A DNA stretch of 64,000 nucleotides from contig CAIVGN010000142.1 in NCBI GenBank assembly GCA_903905455.1, positions 1 to 64,000 on the forward strand, in the 5' to 3' direction. Position numbers and translations under genes: made by a program. Under the pieces are notes generated by a model. It saw only the letters and a program-made list of their open reading frames with translations, made no database searches and had not been told where the DNA came from. The stretch is from an uncultured Archangium sp. (GTDB lineage Bacteria; Myxococcota; Myxococcia; Myxococcales; Myxococcaceae). Shown here piece after piece: positions 8,231 to 17,299 of the stretch; position 1 is the first letter of the stretch, and each line of letters begins with the position of its first letter.

Positions 8231-9078
8231 GCGACCTCCACGAGGGCGTTGAGCTCTCGCCGGGCCAGGGCATCGAGGCGGTGCTCGGCGGACGCATGGG
8301 CCCAGGTCGCGCGCACGCGCTGCGCCGCCGACTGCCACAGGCCCACGTGCGCGTGGAGCCGCTCGAGGTATTGTTCGAGGACGCCCGGGGTGAGGATGCG
8401 CTCGAGCACCTCGCCCGACTCGGCGTCGGTGAGCCGCGCGCCCGCCCCGCCCGAGGGGTCGAGGTCTTCCACGTCGAGCACCTGCACCAGGGACAGCCCC
8501 GCAGCGCCCCGCGCGAGGCGCTCGGCGAAGGGCTGCGGCGGCGATTCGAAGAGGAAGTCGCTGATCACCACCCGCAAGCCGCAGGGCAGCAGCGGGGGCG
8601 CGCGGCGCAAGGCCACGTCGAAGGGCTCCTTGCCGTCGAACTCGAGCGACTCGAGCAGCGCGCGCGTGGTGGCGCCGCCGGCCTTGCGCACCGTGGCGCC
8701 GGTGGCGATGACCACGGGCTCCAGCCCTCCCCGGCGGGCGAGCGTGCACACCCAGGCCGCGACCTCCCGCGTGCGCGCGGCCTTCTCGTCGCTCAAGGCC
8801 ATGGATGCCGAGCCGTCGACGAGCACCTCCACGCGGGGGCTCACCTCGTCCTGCCGCACGCGCAGGTAGAGCTCGCCGGTGCGCGCCACCGCGTTCCAGT
8901 CGATGTGGCGGAGATCGTCGCCCGGCGCGTACTGGCGGAAGTCGTGCAACTCGAGGCTGCTGCCGACCGACGAGGCGCGCACGTCGCCCAGCTTGCCCCG
9001 GTGGGGGCCCCGCGGCAGGCGCAGCACGCAGCCCACGGCGGCGCGCTCCACACCAGCCTGGTCGAGGCGGGCGGTCAC
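8227..9078 (-). CDS. DUF58 domain protein
   Basis: A 283-residue cytoplasmic protein. It carries the DUF58 hallmark RQYAPGDDLRHIDWNAVART (about 48-67), followed by a VWA-like core with VDGSAS (about 88-92) and no membrane segment. DUF58 proteins are standard partners of MoxR AAA ATPases and BatA-type VWA proteins; the molecular role is not settled. The start is the GTG at 9078, overlapping the upstream permease stop as GTGA. This is the shorter form of the family, lacking the two N-terminal membrane helices found in longer members. In this operon the MoxR ATPase lies five genes upstream rather than directly adjacent. Confidence 0.87.
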   Translation of the reverse strand: MTARLDQAGVERAAVGCVLRLPRGPHRGKLGDVRASSVGSSLELHDFRQYAPGDDLRHIDWNAVARTGELYLRVRQDEVSPRVEVLVDGSASMALSDEKAARTREVAAWVCTLARRGGLEPVVIATGATVRKAGGATTRALLESLEFDGKEPFDVALRRAPPLLPCGLRVVISDFLFESPPQPFAERLARGAAGLSLVQVLDVEDLDPSGGAGARLTDAESGEVLERILTPGVLEQYLERLHAHVGLWQSAAQRVRATWAHASAEHRLDALARRELNALVEVA

Positions 9079-10493
9079 GCGCGCACCTGGTCGCGTTCGC
9101 GCAGCGCGGCCACCGCGAAAGACATCCCCGCCAGCGTCCCCACCAGCAGCAGCAACACGATGGCGGTGGAGTCGTCGTTGCCGTTGTCCAGGAGGTTGGC
9201 CAGCCCGATGAAGGGGTTGAAGGTGTTCATCAAGCCCCCGACGGCGCGACCGTGGACCAGTTGCGCGAGCGCCATCGAGAGCGCTGTCCCGACGACGATG
9301 GCGCCGAGGAACGCGACCCGCGTGGCGACCGGTTCTCCGAGGCGGGCGAGCGCCGTCCACCGGCCCAGCACCACGCCCAGCGACAGGTAGAACGCAGGGT
9401 ACAGCGCGGCCCCGCAGAACGCGCGCACGTGGCGAGGATCGAACGGGCGATCCGCCGTCGCGCCCAGCACGCCCCACACCAGGCTGGAGGCGAGCAGCAG
9501 CGCGAGGGCGAGCCCGAAGCTCCTCAGCGCCCCCGGCTTGAGCCACCCGCGGTGTGCCGTGGCCCGCGGCCACCCGTCTCGCTCCGAGACGCAGAAGCCC
9601 CCGGCGATGGCCAGGAAGAGGCAGGTGAGCACCTGGCCCGCGACGGCGTCGGTGCCGCGCCCACCGTCGTGCAGGAATGCCCCCGGGCCAAAGACGAGGG
9701 CCACGCCGGTGACGAGCACCAGCGCGATGCGGGGCCGGCGACTCGCCGACTCCGAGGGCAGCGCGAGGCTGGCCGCGGCGCCCTCCAGGGCGAGCACGGT
9801 GAGCACCGAACTGAAGAGGCCCAGGGCGATGACCAGGTTGCGAAAGCCCGGCTCGGTGACGAGGCGCGCGCCCCTGTTGGCGAGCACGAAAGCGAAGGCG
9901 ATGCCGCCGGCGGCGCCGAGGCCGAGCACCGCGAGCACCACCAGGTGCGCGAGCGTGCGCCCGAGCTTGCCGTGCGCCTGGGTGGCGAGGCCCAGGGCGA
10001 AGGCGGTGAGCATGGCGCTCCAGGTGGCGCACAACGCGAGGGAGACGGCGATCTGCAGGAGGTCGACGCCGCTCAAGAAGTAGCTGAAGAGCACGAAGGG
10101 CGCGCAGGCCGAGCCGAAGAGCAGGGCCTGGGTCATGGCGCTGACCCACTTGCCGCGGGTCACGCTGAGCGCGCCGAGCCCGGTGAGCGTGAGCAGCACC
10201 CAGGTCTCGTCCTCGAGTTCGCGGCTCATGGAGCGAAACGCGCCGAAGGGGATGACGAAGAAACACACGGCCCCCAGCGCGGCCAGGTAGTCGGCGAAGT
10301 ACTTCTTCCCCAGCGGTTCGCCGAACAGGTCTCGCCCCTGGGCGAAGGCGAGGAGGGCCAGCGAGAGACAGACCAGCAGCAGCGCCCCGAAGAAGAAGCC
10401 GAAGACCTTCGCGCGGAGGCCCTGGCGGACCTCCTTGACCACGATCGGGCTCATCGCCTCGAGGCAGCGCTCGCTGAAGGTCGCCGTCGTCAC
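9075..10493 (-). CDS. ABC-2 type permease, paralogue 1
   Basis: About 472 residues with roughly 12 predicted membrane segments. Near the N-terminus it has PIVVKEVRQGLRAKVF, repeated almost exactly in the neighbouring permease (PIVVKEVRQGLRTRVF), so the two are paralogues that probably form a heterodimer with the ATPase at 11932. Permeases of this type move lipids, polysaccharide or other envelope material; in GldAFG-like systems they support gliding or secretion. I chose the GTG at 10493 because it overlaps the preceding stop as GTGA, matching the pattern of the operon. A GTG at 10502 is a possible alternative. Substrate unknown. Confidence 0.85.
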   Translation of the reverse strand: MTTATFSERCLEAMSPIVVKEVRQGLRAKVFGFFFGALLLVCLSLALLAFAQGRDLFGEPLGKKYFADYLAALGAVCFFVIPFGAFRSMSRELEDETWVLLTLTGLGALSVTRGKWVSAMTQALLFGSACAPFVLFSYFLSGVDLLQIAVSLALCATWSAMLTAFALGLATQAHGKLGRTLAHLVVLAVLGLGAAGGIAFAFVLANRGARLVTEPGFRNLVIALGLFSSVLTVLALEGAAASLALPSESASRRPRIALVLVTGVALVFGPGAFLHDGGRGTDAVAGQVLTCLFLAIAGGFCVSERDGWPRATAHRGWLKPGALRSFGLALALLLASSLVWGVLGATADRPFDPRHVRAFCGAALYPAFYLSLGVVLGRWTALARLGEPVATRVAFLGAIVVGTALSMALAQLVHGRAVGGLMNTFNPFIGLANLLDNGNDDSTAIVLLLLVGTLAGMSFAVAALRERDQVRA

Positions 10494-11935
10494 GCGAGCC
10501 ACTGAGTGTCGCGCGCGCGCAGCGAGATGAGCGCCGCCGCCGCGAGGCCCGCGCCGACGCCCCAGGCCAACAACACGAAGGACAGGCCCGCCTGGCCCTG
10601 CCGCCCGATGTTCACCAGGCCGACGATGGGGTTGAGGGCGTTCAAGAAGAGGTCGTCAGCCTCGGAGACGATCTCCCCGATGAGCGGGGGCACGCCGGTC
10701 ATCAGCACCAGCAGCCCCAGGAACACGATGCGGATCATCGCGGGCGTCTGCCAGGGCGGGTGGGGGATCCACCGGGTGACGACGATCGGCAGCGAGAGCA
10801 TCACCAGCGCGAAGCCGGGCGCCGCGAGCAGCACCAGCATCTTGCCCATGGCCAGCGAGCCCTCGTTCATCGCCAGGCCGGCCAGGCTCCCGGTGGCGAC
10901 GAGCAGCAGCACCACCACCAGCAGGTAGCCGCGCAGCCCGCCGGGCTTGAGCAGCGACCACCGGCGGCCCGAGACCCAGTGCAGCCTGGCCATGCCGTCG
11001 CGATCGCTGGCCACGAAGAGCCCCACCAGGGCCGCCCAGGCCGAGAGCACCACGCTGCCGGCGGTGAGCACGTCGACCGAGCCGCTCACCTTCCAGCCCC
11101 AGACGAAGAACAGCAGCGCCCCGAGGTACTGCAGGCCGTAGACGAGCCGCGGGCCGCGCGCGTAGTCCTCGGTGGGCAGCGAGAGCCGCGCCGCGGCGGC
11201 CTCGAAGAGCAACAGCCCGGTGGTGACCATGCCGAAGAGCACCACGAGGGAGGTGAGCCAGAACTCCGAGCCCGAGGTCAGGCGCTGCGAGAACTCGCCG
11301 ATCAACACCGCGCCGGTGATGCCGAAACCCAGCCCCTGCAGCAGCACGCCCAGCAGCACGAAGTGCAGCAACGAGCGCACCAGCCGTGACTCGGCGAGCG
11401 TGGCGAGGCTCACCGACACCGAGACCAGGAACACCTGGTAGGCCATGGCCACCAGCACGCCCACGATGATGGTGGGGAGATCGATGCCGTTGAGGAAGTA
11501 GCTGAAGAGCAGGAAGGGCGTGGCGGCGCTCGAGTAGAGGACGCCCTGCAGCACCGAGCTGCCCAGCTTGCCGGCGAGGATGCGCCGCGGCCCGATGCCC
11601 GTCAGCGTGAGCAGCACCCAGGTCTCGTCTTCCGCCTCGCGGGCCATGGAGCGGTAGGCCACGTAGGGGATGACGAAGAACTGCACGAAGCCCAGGCACA
11701 CGAAGTACGCGATGAAGGTCGCCTGCCCGGTGCGGTCGGCCAGCCCGGTGCTCGCCGCGAAGGCGAAGAGCGAGATGAAGAGGCAGGCCACCAGCATCAG
11801 CGAGAAGAAGATCCAGAACACGCGGGTACGCAGCCCCTGGCGCACCTCCTTGACCACGATGGGGTTGATGCGGTCGGCGAGTTCTTCCCCGAAGCGGTCG
11901 AAGGCGTCGGGCGGGCGCACGGACTCGGCGCTCAT
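10490..11935 (-). CDS. ABC-2 type permease, paralogue 2
   Basis: A 481-residue polytopic membrane protein with about 12 hydrophobic stretches. The motif PIVVKEVRQGLRTRVF (about 25-40) and a later stretch (DETWVLLTLTGIGP) are shared with the next gene. Conservation of a cytoplasmic N-terminal segment plus a duplicated gene suggests an asymmetric transporter. The ATG at 11935 overlaps the stop of the ABC ATPase gene as ATGA. No substrate-binding protein is encoded nearby, so export or mechanical coupling is more likely than uptake. Confidence 0.86.
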   Translation of the reverse strand: MSAESVRPPDAFDRFGEELADRINPIVVKEVRQGLRTRVFWIFFSLMLVACLFISLFAFAASTGLADRTGQATFIAYFVCLGFVQFFVIPYVAYRSMAREAEDETWVLLTLTGIGPRRILAGKLGSSVLQGVLYSSAATPFLLFSYFLNGIDLPTIIVGVLVAMAYQVFLVSVSVSLATLAESRLVRSLLHFVLLGVLLQGLGFGITGAVLIGEFSQRLTSGSEFWLTSLVVLFGMVTTGLLLFEAAAARLSLPTEDYARGPRLVYGLQYLGALLFFVWGWKVSGSVDVLTAGSVVLSAWAALVGLFVASDRDGMARLHWVSGRRWSLLKPGGLRGYLLVVVLLLVATGSLAGLAMNEGSLAMGKMLVLLAAPGFALVMLSLPIVVTRWIPHPPWQTPAMIRIVFLGLLVLMTGVPPLIGEIVSEADDLFLNALNPIVGLVNIGRQGQAGLSFVLLAWGVGAGLAAAALISLRARDTQWLA

Positions 11936-12930
11936 GCCACCCTCCCCTTGGTCACCGACATGAAGGCGTCTTCGAGGTCGTGCTCGCGGGCGCGGAAGGT
12001 GGCCACGGGGATCTCGGCGGCCACCAGGGCCCGGAGCACGCGCACGCTGGCCTCCTCGACCCAGCTCGGCCCCGGCGTCTGGCCCGGACCCAGCTCGAAG
12101 CGGAAGCGCACCGTGTGGTTCATCACCGCCACGTTGGACACCAGGGCCTGCTCGAGCAGCAGCCGCTCGGCCCGCTTGCCCACCTCGTCGAGCGAGACGC
12201 CGGGGCCCGCGAAGAGGGTGAGCTCGACCTCGCTGAAGGCCGCGGCGTTCGAGGTGCGGGCGAGCACCTCCTGCACGGTGCCGGTGGCCAGCAGGTGGCC
12301 CTGCTCGATGATCGCGCAGGTGTCACAGATCTCCGAGAGCTCGGTGAGGATGTGGCTGGAGATCAGCACCGCCTTGCCCTGGGCCGCCAGGGCGCGGAGC
12401 AGCTCGCGCAGCTCGATGCGCGCGCGCGGGTCGAGGCCGTCGGCGGGCTCGTCGAGGATGAGGAGCCGGGGGTCGTGGAGCAACGTGCGCCCCAGCGCCA
12501 CGCGCTGCTTCATGCCCTTGGACAGCTCGGAGGTCAGCTTGTCCTTGAGCGGCAGGAGCCCCGTGAAGTCCATCACCGAGTCGACGCGGTTCTTCCGCTC
12601 CTGCCCACGCAGCCGGTAGGCGCGCGCGAAGAAGTCGAGGAACTCGAAGACGGTCATGTCGTCGTAGGTGCCGTACCGATCGGGCATGTACCCGAGCATC
12701 GGCCGCGCCTGGTCGGGCCGCTCCACCAGCGACTTCCCGTCGAGCAGCACCTCGCCGCTGGTGGGGATGTCGAGCGTGGCGATGATGCGCATGGTCGTCG
12801 ACTTGCCGGCGCCGTTGGGGCCGATGAAGCCGAGGATGGTGCCCGCCGCGAGCGAGAAGTTGATGTCGTCCACGGCCTTGAGGTGGCCGTAGTACCGGGA
12901 GAGACCCTTGACCTCGAGCAGGCTGCTCAT
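11932..12930 (-). CDS. ABC transporter ATP-binding protein (GldA-like)
   Basis: A 332-residue ATPase. Walker A GPNGAGKST lies at about 37-45, the signature is LSKGM with following QRVALGRTLL, Walker B is LLILDEPADGLDP, and the switch His is in SSHILTE. The C-terminal 100 residues form an extra domain typical of ABC-2 exporters. It energises the two permeases encoded directly downstream. The ATG at 12930 overlaps the stop of the GldG-like gene as ATGA. Together with the two permeases and the GldG-like protein it reproduces a GldA-GldF-GldG-like set, although sequence identity to Gld proteins cannot be judged here. Confidence 0.9.
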   Translation of the reverse strand: MSSLLEVKGLSRYYGHLKAVDDINFSLAAGTILGFIGPNGAGKSTTMRIIATLDIPTSGEVLLDGKSLVERPDQARPMLGYMPDRYGTYDDMTVFEFLDFFARAYRLRGQERKNRVDSVMDFTGLLPLKDKLTSELSKGMKQRVALGRTLLHDPRLLILDEPADGLDPRARIELRELLRALAAQGKAVLISSHILTELSEICDTCAIIEQGHLLATGTVQEVLARTSNAAAFSEVELTLFAGPGVSLDEVGKRAERLLLEQALVSNVAVMNHTVRFRFELGPGQTPGPSWVEEASVRVLRALVAAEIPVATFRAREHDLEDAFMSVTKGRVA

Positions 12931-14673
12931 TCTTCGAACTCCCCGCGAACCCAGTGCTCGCCTGCGTAGCGCTGCACCTGCAACCCGCCGTTGGGCACCA
13001 GCCCGCCGCCCTCGAGGCGCGCGAGGAACTGGTGCGCGCGCAGCTCGTCGAGCGCGACCACCCGCGGGACCTCGACGTTGAAGCGGCCGTTGGCCACGCT
13101 GGCCACGTACTGGAGGTGGTTGCCGGCCTTGAGCTCGCCTTCGCCGCCGTCACCAATGCCCTGCGCGGTGAACCAGGCGCCGTCGATGTTGACCAACACC
13201 TTCTCGATGGGCGCGCCGAGCGCGTTCTGCACCACCCACGCGTTGCCCTTCTGCTTGACCACCACGCGGGCGCGGGTCGGCTCGACCGAGACGAAGCCCC
13301 ACTCGCGGTAGGTGCGCGAGGGCAGGAAGTCGCCGCCCAGGGTCAGCCCGTCTTTCCAGGTGAGATCGCACATGTACTGCTCGCGGGCGTCTTCGGCCGG
13401 GCCCACCACCATCGTCGAGGGGCCGAAGGTGGCCTTCGGGGGGCTCAGGTTCGCGTAGTACGCGGTGACGCCCTGGGTGATCGCGCGGTGCTGTTTGCTG
13501 TCGAGCAACGTGAAGCCGTAGCTCGAGGCGTGCACCACGAAGCCGTCGGCGATGAGCGAGTACGCGATGATCAGCGTGCAGGTGATGAGCGCGGTGGCGG
13601 GAATGGTGACCAGCAGCGCCGCCGGCCCGCGACGGCGCGAGACCCACACGCTCCCGGGGCCGATGGCGAGGGTGAAGAGCGCGATGATGAAGAGGAAGCG
13701 GCCCAGCGGGGCGGTGGCCTGGGGCAGCAACAGCCCGTTGCCGCCCGGAGAACCGCTGCGACCCTCACCGGCGCCCGGCGGCGGGCGGGGCATGACGGTG
13801 GGCCCCTCGCGGAAGACCTCGAGGCCTCCGGGGGGCGCGTGCGTCGCGACGAGCAACCGGCCGAAGCCGTAGTCGTTGGTGCCGGACCGGATGGTCGCGA
13901 GCATCGGGAACATGGCCGCGCTGCGAACCTCGCCGCCGACGAGCAGCCTCCCGCCGGTCACCACGTAAGCCTCGAGCGCGCGCCGCTGGGCCTCGTCGAG
14001 GCCGTCGAGGGTCGTCGCGTCGGGCACCACCACGCCGTCGTAGCCGAGGTACGCGGCGAGTTCGTCGGGCGCCTCGGCCGGGGGCACGGGGTGCACCAAC
14101 ACGTTGGCGCCCGAGTAGCGAGGGGGCTTGCCGATGAACTTCTCGAACTGGTCGGGGCGCGAGACGCTGAGCACCACGCGCTGGGGCTCGTAGGTGTTCT
14201 GGAAGTACATCGAGGCGCCCGCGTGTTCGGTGATGCCCGGGCCCTCGGCGGTGACGGTGCCGTAGCGCAGGGCTGCGGGGACCGGCACGTTCACCGTGCG
14301 GCGCTCGCCGGCGTTGAGTTCGACCGCGCGGACCACGGCGTGGCGGCTGCCGGACACCGAGCCCTCGAGGCGCAGGGTGATGACCTGGCGGGGCCCGGTG
14401 GTGTTGTCGATGAAGAAGCGCACCGGGAAGCTGCCCGAGCGCGGGGCCGGGGCGTTGGACTCCACCGACACGCGGGTGCGGCCGCTGGCCACGTCGGTGC
14501 GGGTGACCTGGGCGATCTGGTAATCGAGCAGCGAGACGAGGCTCGCGTCGCCCACGTTCTGCTCTTCGGTGCTGGGCGCAGCGGACGCGGGCACGGGCAC
14601 TGCCACCTTGGCGACGTCGGCCTCTTCGTCCTCGAACTGGGTCACCGAGAGCAGCGCGGCGACCAGCAGGGCC

Positions 14674-14681
<8 letters not shown>
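12927..14681 (-). CDS. GldG-like membrane protein of ABC-2 cassette
   Basis: A 584-residue protein. A short N-terminal hydrophobic stretch resembling a signal peptide is followed by a long, probably periplasmic, beta-rich region. Around residues 195-260 is an amidotransferase-like stretch (LAAYLGYDGVVVPDA, VTGGRLLVGGEV), as in GldG or ABC-type auxiliary proteins. Membrane segments lie near 300-320 and 335-360. The last 200 residues form another extracytoplasmic domain. The GTG at 14681 overlaps the MoxR stop by eight bases. Position between MoxR and the ABC ATPase suggests that it connects transporter and MoxR/VWA parts of the operon. Exact function unknown. Confidence 0.7.
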
Positions 14682-15669
<988 letters not shown>

Positions 15670-15693
15670 GATGGGTACCCCTCTCAAACGACA

Positions 15694-17175
15694 TCACTTT
15701 GAATCGAAGTAGCGCTGCACCAGCGCGCGGTTCCTGGGGCGCATCGCGCCTTCGTCGTAGGCCGCGGCCTGGTCACCGGCGGCGCCCGCCCCCGTCGCGG
15801 GGCTCACGAAGTCGCCAGGCGTGTGCTTCGGGTTCGTGCCGCGCAGGCCGAAGAGCTCGCCGGCCTCGCCGCCGTTCCCCTCGGGCAGTGCCTCGAACTT
15901 GAGCCGGTCGGGGTCCATCTCGGCCTCGGCGCCGAAGACGAGCGGGCGCGACTCGCCACCACGACCGGCAGCGGCGCCCTCGTCGACTCCGCGCGACGCG
16001 TGTTCGTCGGACCCGCCAGTCCCGTCACCCTTCCCCTTGCCCTCACCCTTGCCGGAGCCGTCACCCTTGCCGGGTTGTTTGCCCTGGCCCTGCCCGTCCT
16101 GGCTCTTGCCCGAGGGTCGCCTGGCCTGTGCGGATTGGCCCTGGCCGGGGGTGAATTCTTTCGACAGCTGATCCTGGCGCTGCTGCAGCGTCTTGCGCAG
16201 GTCACTGACCTGGGAGCGGCTCGGCGACTTCCCGTTCTGGCCCGGCTTCCCGTCCTTACCTGGCGTGCCGTTCTCGGCCGCCTTCCCGTTCTCGCCCTGC
16301 TTCCCGTCCTCGCCCTGCTTCCCGTCCTCGCCCTGCCCCATCGCCTGCTGCATCGCTTGTTCACCCGACTTCGCCTGGCCGTCCGCGAGATCCATCAACG
16401 CGCGCTCGAGGTCCTCGCGTTCACGCTGCGGCGCCTCACCTGACTGCGCCTGGGCCATGGCCTCTTCGAGGTTCTTCGCGGCCTGCTCCGCGCGCTCGAG
16501 TTCGCGCGAGGCCTCCGCGGCCTGGCGATCCAGCTGCTTGTCGAGCGAGTCGGCGGCCTCCCAGTCGGCCGCGTCGAACGAGTTGTCGGCCAGCTCGTCC
16601 TGCAGGCGCTGCAGCTCTTCTTGCGCGACCTGATCAGCGGGCTCTTCTTTCGCGATGGCCTCGAGCTTCTCGGCGAGTTCCTCGACGCGGGTGGCGGCGG
16701 CCGCGTTGGGCGTCGGGTTGAGCCGCAGCGGCTGCGGCACGAGCAGGCCCACCACCAGGAAGCACAAGGCCAGCCCGAGCATGGCGATCGGCCGACGCAC
16801 TTCGATCTCCGGCATGGGCAACGTCTTGAGTTGCTGGTTGAGCCCGAGTTCCCATTCCCCGACGGGCAACTCGAGGCGGGTGAGCAACAGCCCGCCCGCC
16901 GAAGCCTGGCGATCGGCGATCACCGCCGCCCGGTCCTGCGACACCGTGCGGGCCCGCGACACGAGCCAGGTGGCGACCGCGGCGCTCGCCAGCGCGAGGG
17001 CCCCGAAGATCCCCAGGCCCCGCTGCACGAGCATCCGCCACGCCACGAAGCAGGTGACGGCCACCCACAGGGGCGCCACGGAGGCCCGGAGGGCGACCTC
17101 GAAGTTCAAGTGCCGGCGCACGCGTGAGATGCGCGCGTGGACCGCCTGTTTTCGTCGTTCTTCCCCGGCGGCCAT
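15694..17175 (-). CDS. Membrane protein with coiled coil and collagen-like Gly-X-Y stretch
   Basis: A 493-residue protein and first gene of the MoxR/VWA/ABC run. Membrane segments lie at about 31-48, 55-72 and 130-150. Residues 155-270 are a charged, Gln/Glu/Ala-rich segment expected to be coiled coil. A Gly-X-Y stretch follows (GEDGKQGEDGKQGENGK and on), then a Gly/Lys/Gln-rich disordered segment and a conserved-looking tail ending VQRYFDSK. Large DUF4175-like proteins often sit in MoxR/BatA operons, but this is shorter and I do not claim membership. It may act as the membrane anchor or scaffold for the complex. The ATG at 17175 has GCAGACTAAC upstream and no strong ribosome binding site. 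Confidence 0.75.
   Translation of the reverse strand: MAAGEERRKQAVHARISRVRRHLNFEVALRASVAPLWVAVTCFVAWRMLVQRGLGIFGALALASAAVATWLVSRARTVSQDRAAVIADRQASAGGLLLTRLELPVGEWELGLNQQLKTLPMPEIEVRRPIAMLGLALCFLVVGLLVPQPLRLNPTPNAAAATRVEELAEKLEAIAKEEPADQVAQEELQRLQDELADNSFDAADWEAADSLDKQLDRQAAEASRELERAEQAAKNLEEAMAQAQSGEAPQREREDLERALMDLADGQAKSGEQAMQQAMGQGEDGKQGEDGKQGENGKAAENGTPGKDGKPGQNGKSPSRSQVSDLRKTLQQRQDQLSKEFTPGQGQSAQARRPSGKSQDGQGQGKQPGKGDGSGKGEGKGKGDGTGGSDEHASRGVDEGAAAGRGGESRPLVFGAEAEMDPDRLKFEALPEGNGGEAGELFGLRGTNPKHTPGDFVSPATGAGAAGDQAAAYDEGAMRPRNRALVQRYFDSK
16229..16338 (-). repeat. Collagen-like Gly-X-Y coding repeat
   Basis: Within the membrane protein gene, an 18-base unit read on the plus strand as TTCCCGTCCTCGCCCTGC recurs two to three times and then degenerates. 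It encodes GEDGKQ, giving about twelve Gly-X-Y triplets with a few interruptions. It lies at the junction between the coiled-coil segment and a disordered Gly/Lys-rich segment. Confidence 0.75.
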
Positions 17176-17197
17176 GCGTTGCGCAGACTAACCCGCG

Positions 17198-17218
17198 AGG
17201 GGAAACGGACCTTCCCCT
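17198..17218. other. Small hairpin between divergent genes
   Basis: AGGGGAA and TTCCCCT can pair around a seven-base loop. It lies in the 124-base gap between the minus-strand operon start (17175) and the TonB-receptor start (17300). It could fold in the leader of either transcript or be an operator; there is no T-tract, so it is not a good terminator. No convincing promoter boxes were seen in this gap. Confidence 0.3.
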
Positions 17219-17299
17219 TTGTGGCCCGGGTGTCGCGCGTGGACCTGAAGCGTCGAAGCGGGTGTCTGAGCGGTCGCCACTGCGCTACATGCCCCGGTC

